A program made the position numbers and the translations under genes. From NCBI GenBank assembly GCA_020205615.1, contig CM035153.1, forward strand, positions 100,461,735 through 100,525,734: a stretch of 64,000 nucleotides of DNA, read 5' to 3'. This DNA is from Panax quinquefolius. Its lineage: Eukaryota > Streptophyta > Magnoliopsida > Apiales > Araliaceae. Shown one piece after another: positions 63,721 through 64,000 of the stretch. The notes beneath the pieces are model-generated. The model had not been told where the DNA came from. It did not search any database and saw only the letters and a program-made list of their open reading frames with translations. Every line of letters begins with the position of its first letter. Positions within the stretch are counted from its first letter, which is position 1.

Positions 63721-64000
63721 AAGATTACTTAGGCCTGCGAGATATAGAACTTATCCAACGTTATCTAATGTACATATTAATTAATAAGAATGTCTATTTG
63801 GTTGAACTTTATGGGATTTTCAAATTCATAACTTAGTAATATGAATATTATTGAATCACGTAAAACCACTTCATATTATTAATCTGAAAAAAAATTATCT
63901 ATTTTGTTGAAGCTGTATGGATATTTTTATTCTGGACTAATATTAATAATCACATTATTTATATTAATATTAAAAATCATTATTAATATTATTTTTAATA
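63721..64000. other. AT-rich downstream sequence
   Basis: No domain or motif recognised. It may be the 3' end of the PMD-C48 locus or simple intergenic DNA. Confidence 0.3.

Overview
This is a flowering-plant nuclear window (probably eudicot; I cannot name a genus). It is AT-rich and almost wholly built of nested transposable elements. I see no intact single-copy host gene, no rRNA, no tRNA gene and no CRISPR. The plant signs are chromovirus-like Ty3/gypsy elements with a tRNA-iMet-type primer site, FAR1-type Mutator-like (MULE) transposases, a plant mobile domain (PMD) protein and tRNA-derived SINEs.

Layout. 1-17.9 kb: minus-strand Tekay/Del-like gypsy elements with 2.8-2.9 kb LTRs (TGTGACGCCCC...TCTTACA on the + strand). 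One truncated element (1-5592) shares its LTR with the 3' remnant of a second (5593-6367). One complete LTR-internal-LTR element, E1 (7235-16922, TSD AATAT), sits inside an opposite-strand LTR of the same family. 17.4-18.3 kb is a large palindrome of two LTR ends. 18.3-23.6 kb: a putative copia LTR fragment, a long (TA)n and a decayed FAR1/MULE transposon (19016-23570). 23.6-27.8 kb: a plus-strand gypsy LTR with a minus-strand solo LTR inserted (24925-27501, TSD CTCAC). 27.8-29.5 kb: an integrase fragment and an unassigned LTR-like stretch. 29.5-42.0 kb: another plus-strand LTR, split by a long-TIR non-autonomous MULE (30722-32404, 10-bp TSD) and by a second complete gypsy element, E2 (33378-41892, TSD GTAGA). 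42.0-54.7 kb: a different gypsy-type element with about 5.3 kb LTRs around only 2 kb of gag-like interior. 54.7-64 kb: microsatellites, two SINE-like copies in inverted orientation, a minus-strand FAR1/MULE pseudogene, and a broken plus-strand gene joining a PMD to a Ulp1-like C48 cysteine-protease domain.

How the parts work together. E1 and E2 keep LTRs, primer site, polypurine tract, gag and exact 5-bp target duplications but lack most of reverse transcriptase (RT) and RNase H (E2 also the integrase core). They therefore look like parasites of full-length relatives. Three independent insertions (E1, the solo LTR, E2) all landed in opposite-strand LTRs of their own family. Many differences between repeat copies cluster at CNG-type sites, so some frameshifts may be sequencing artefacts.
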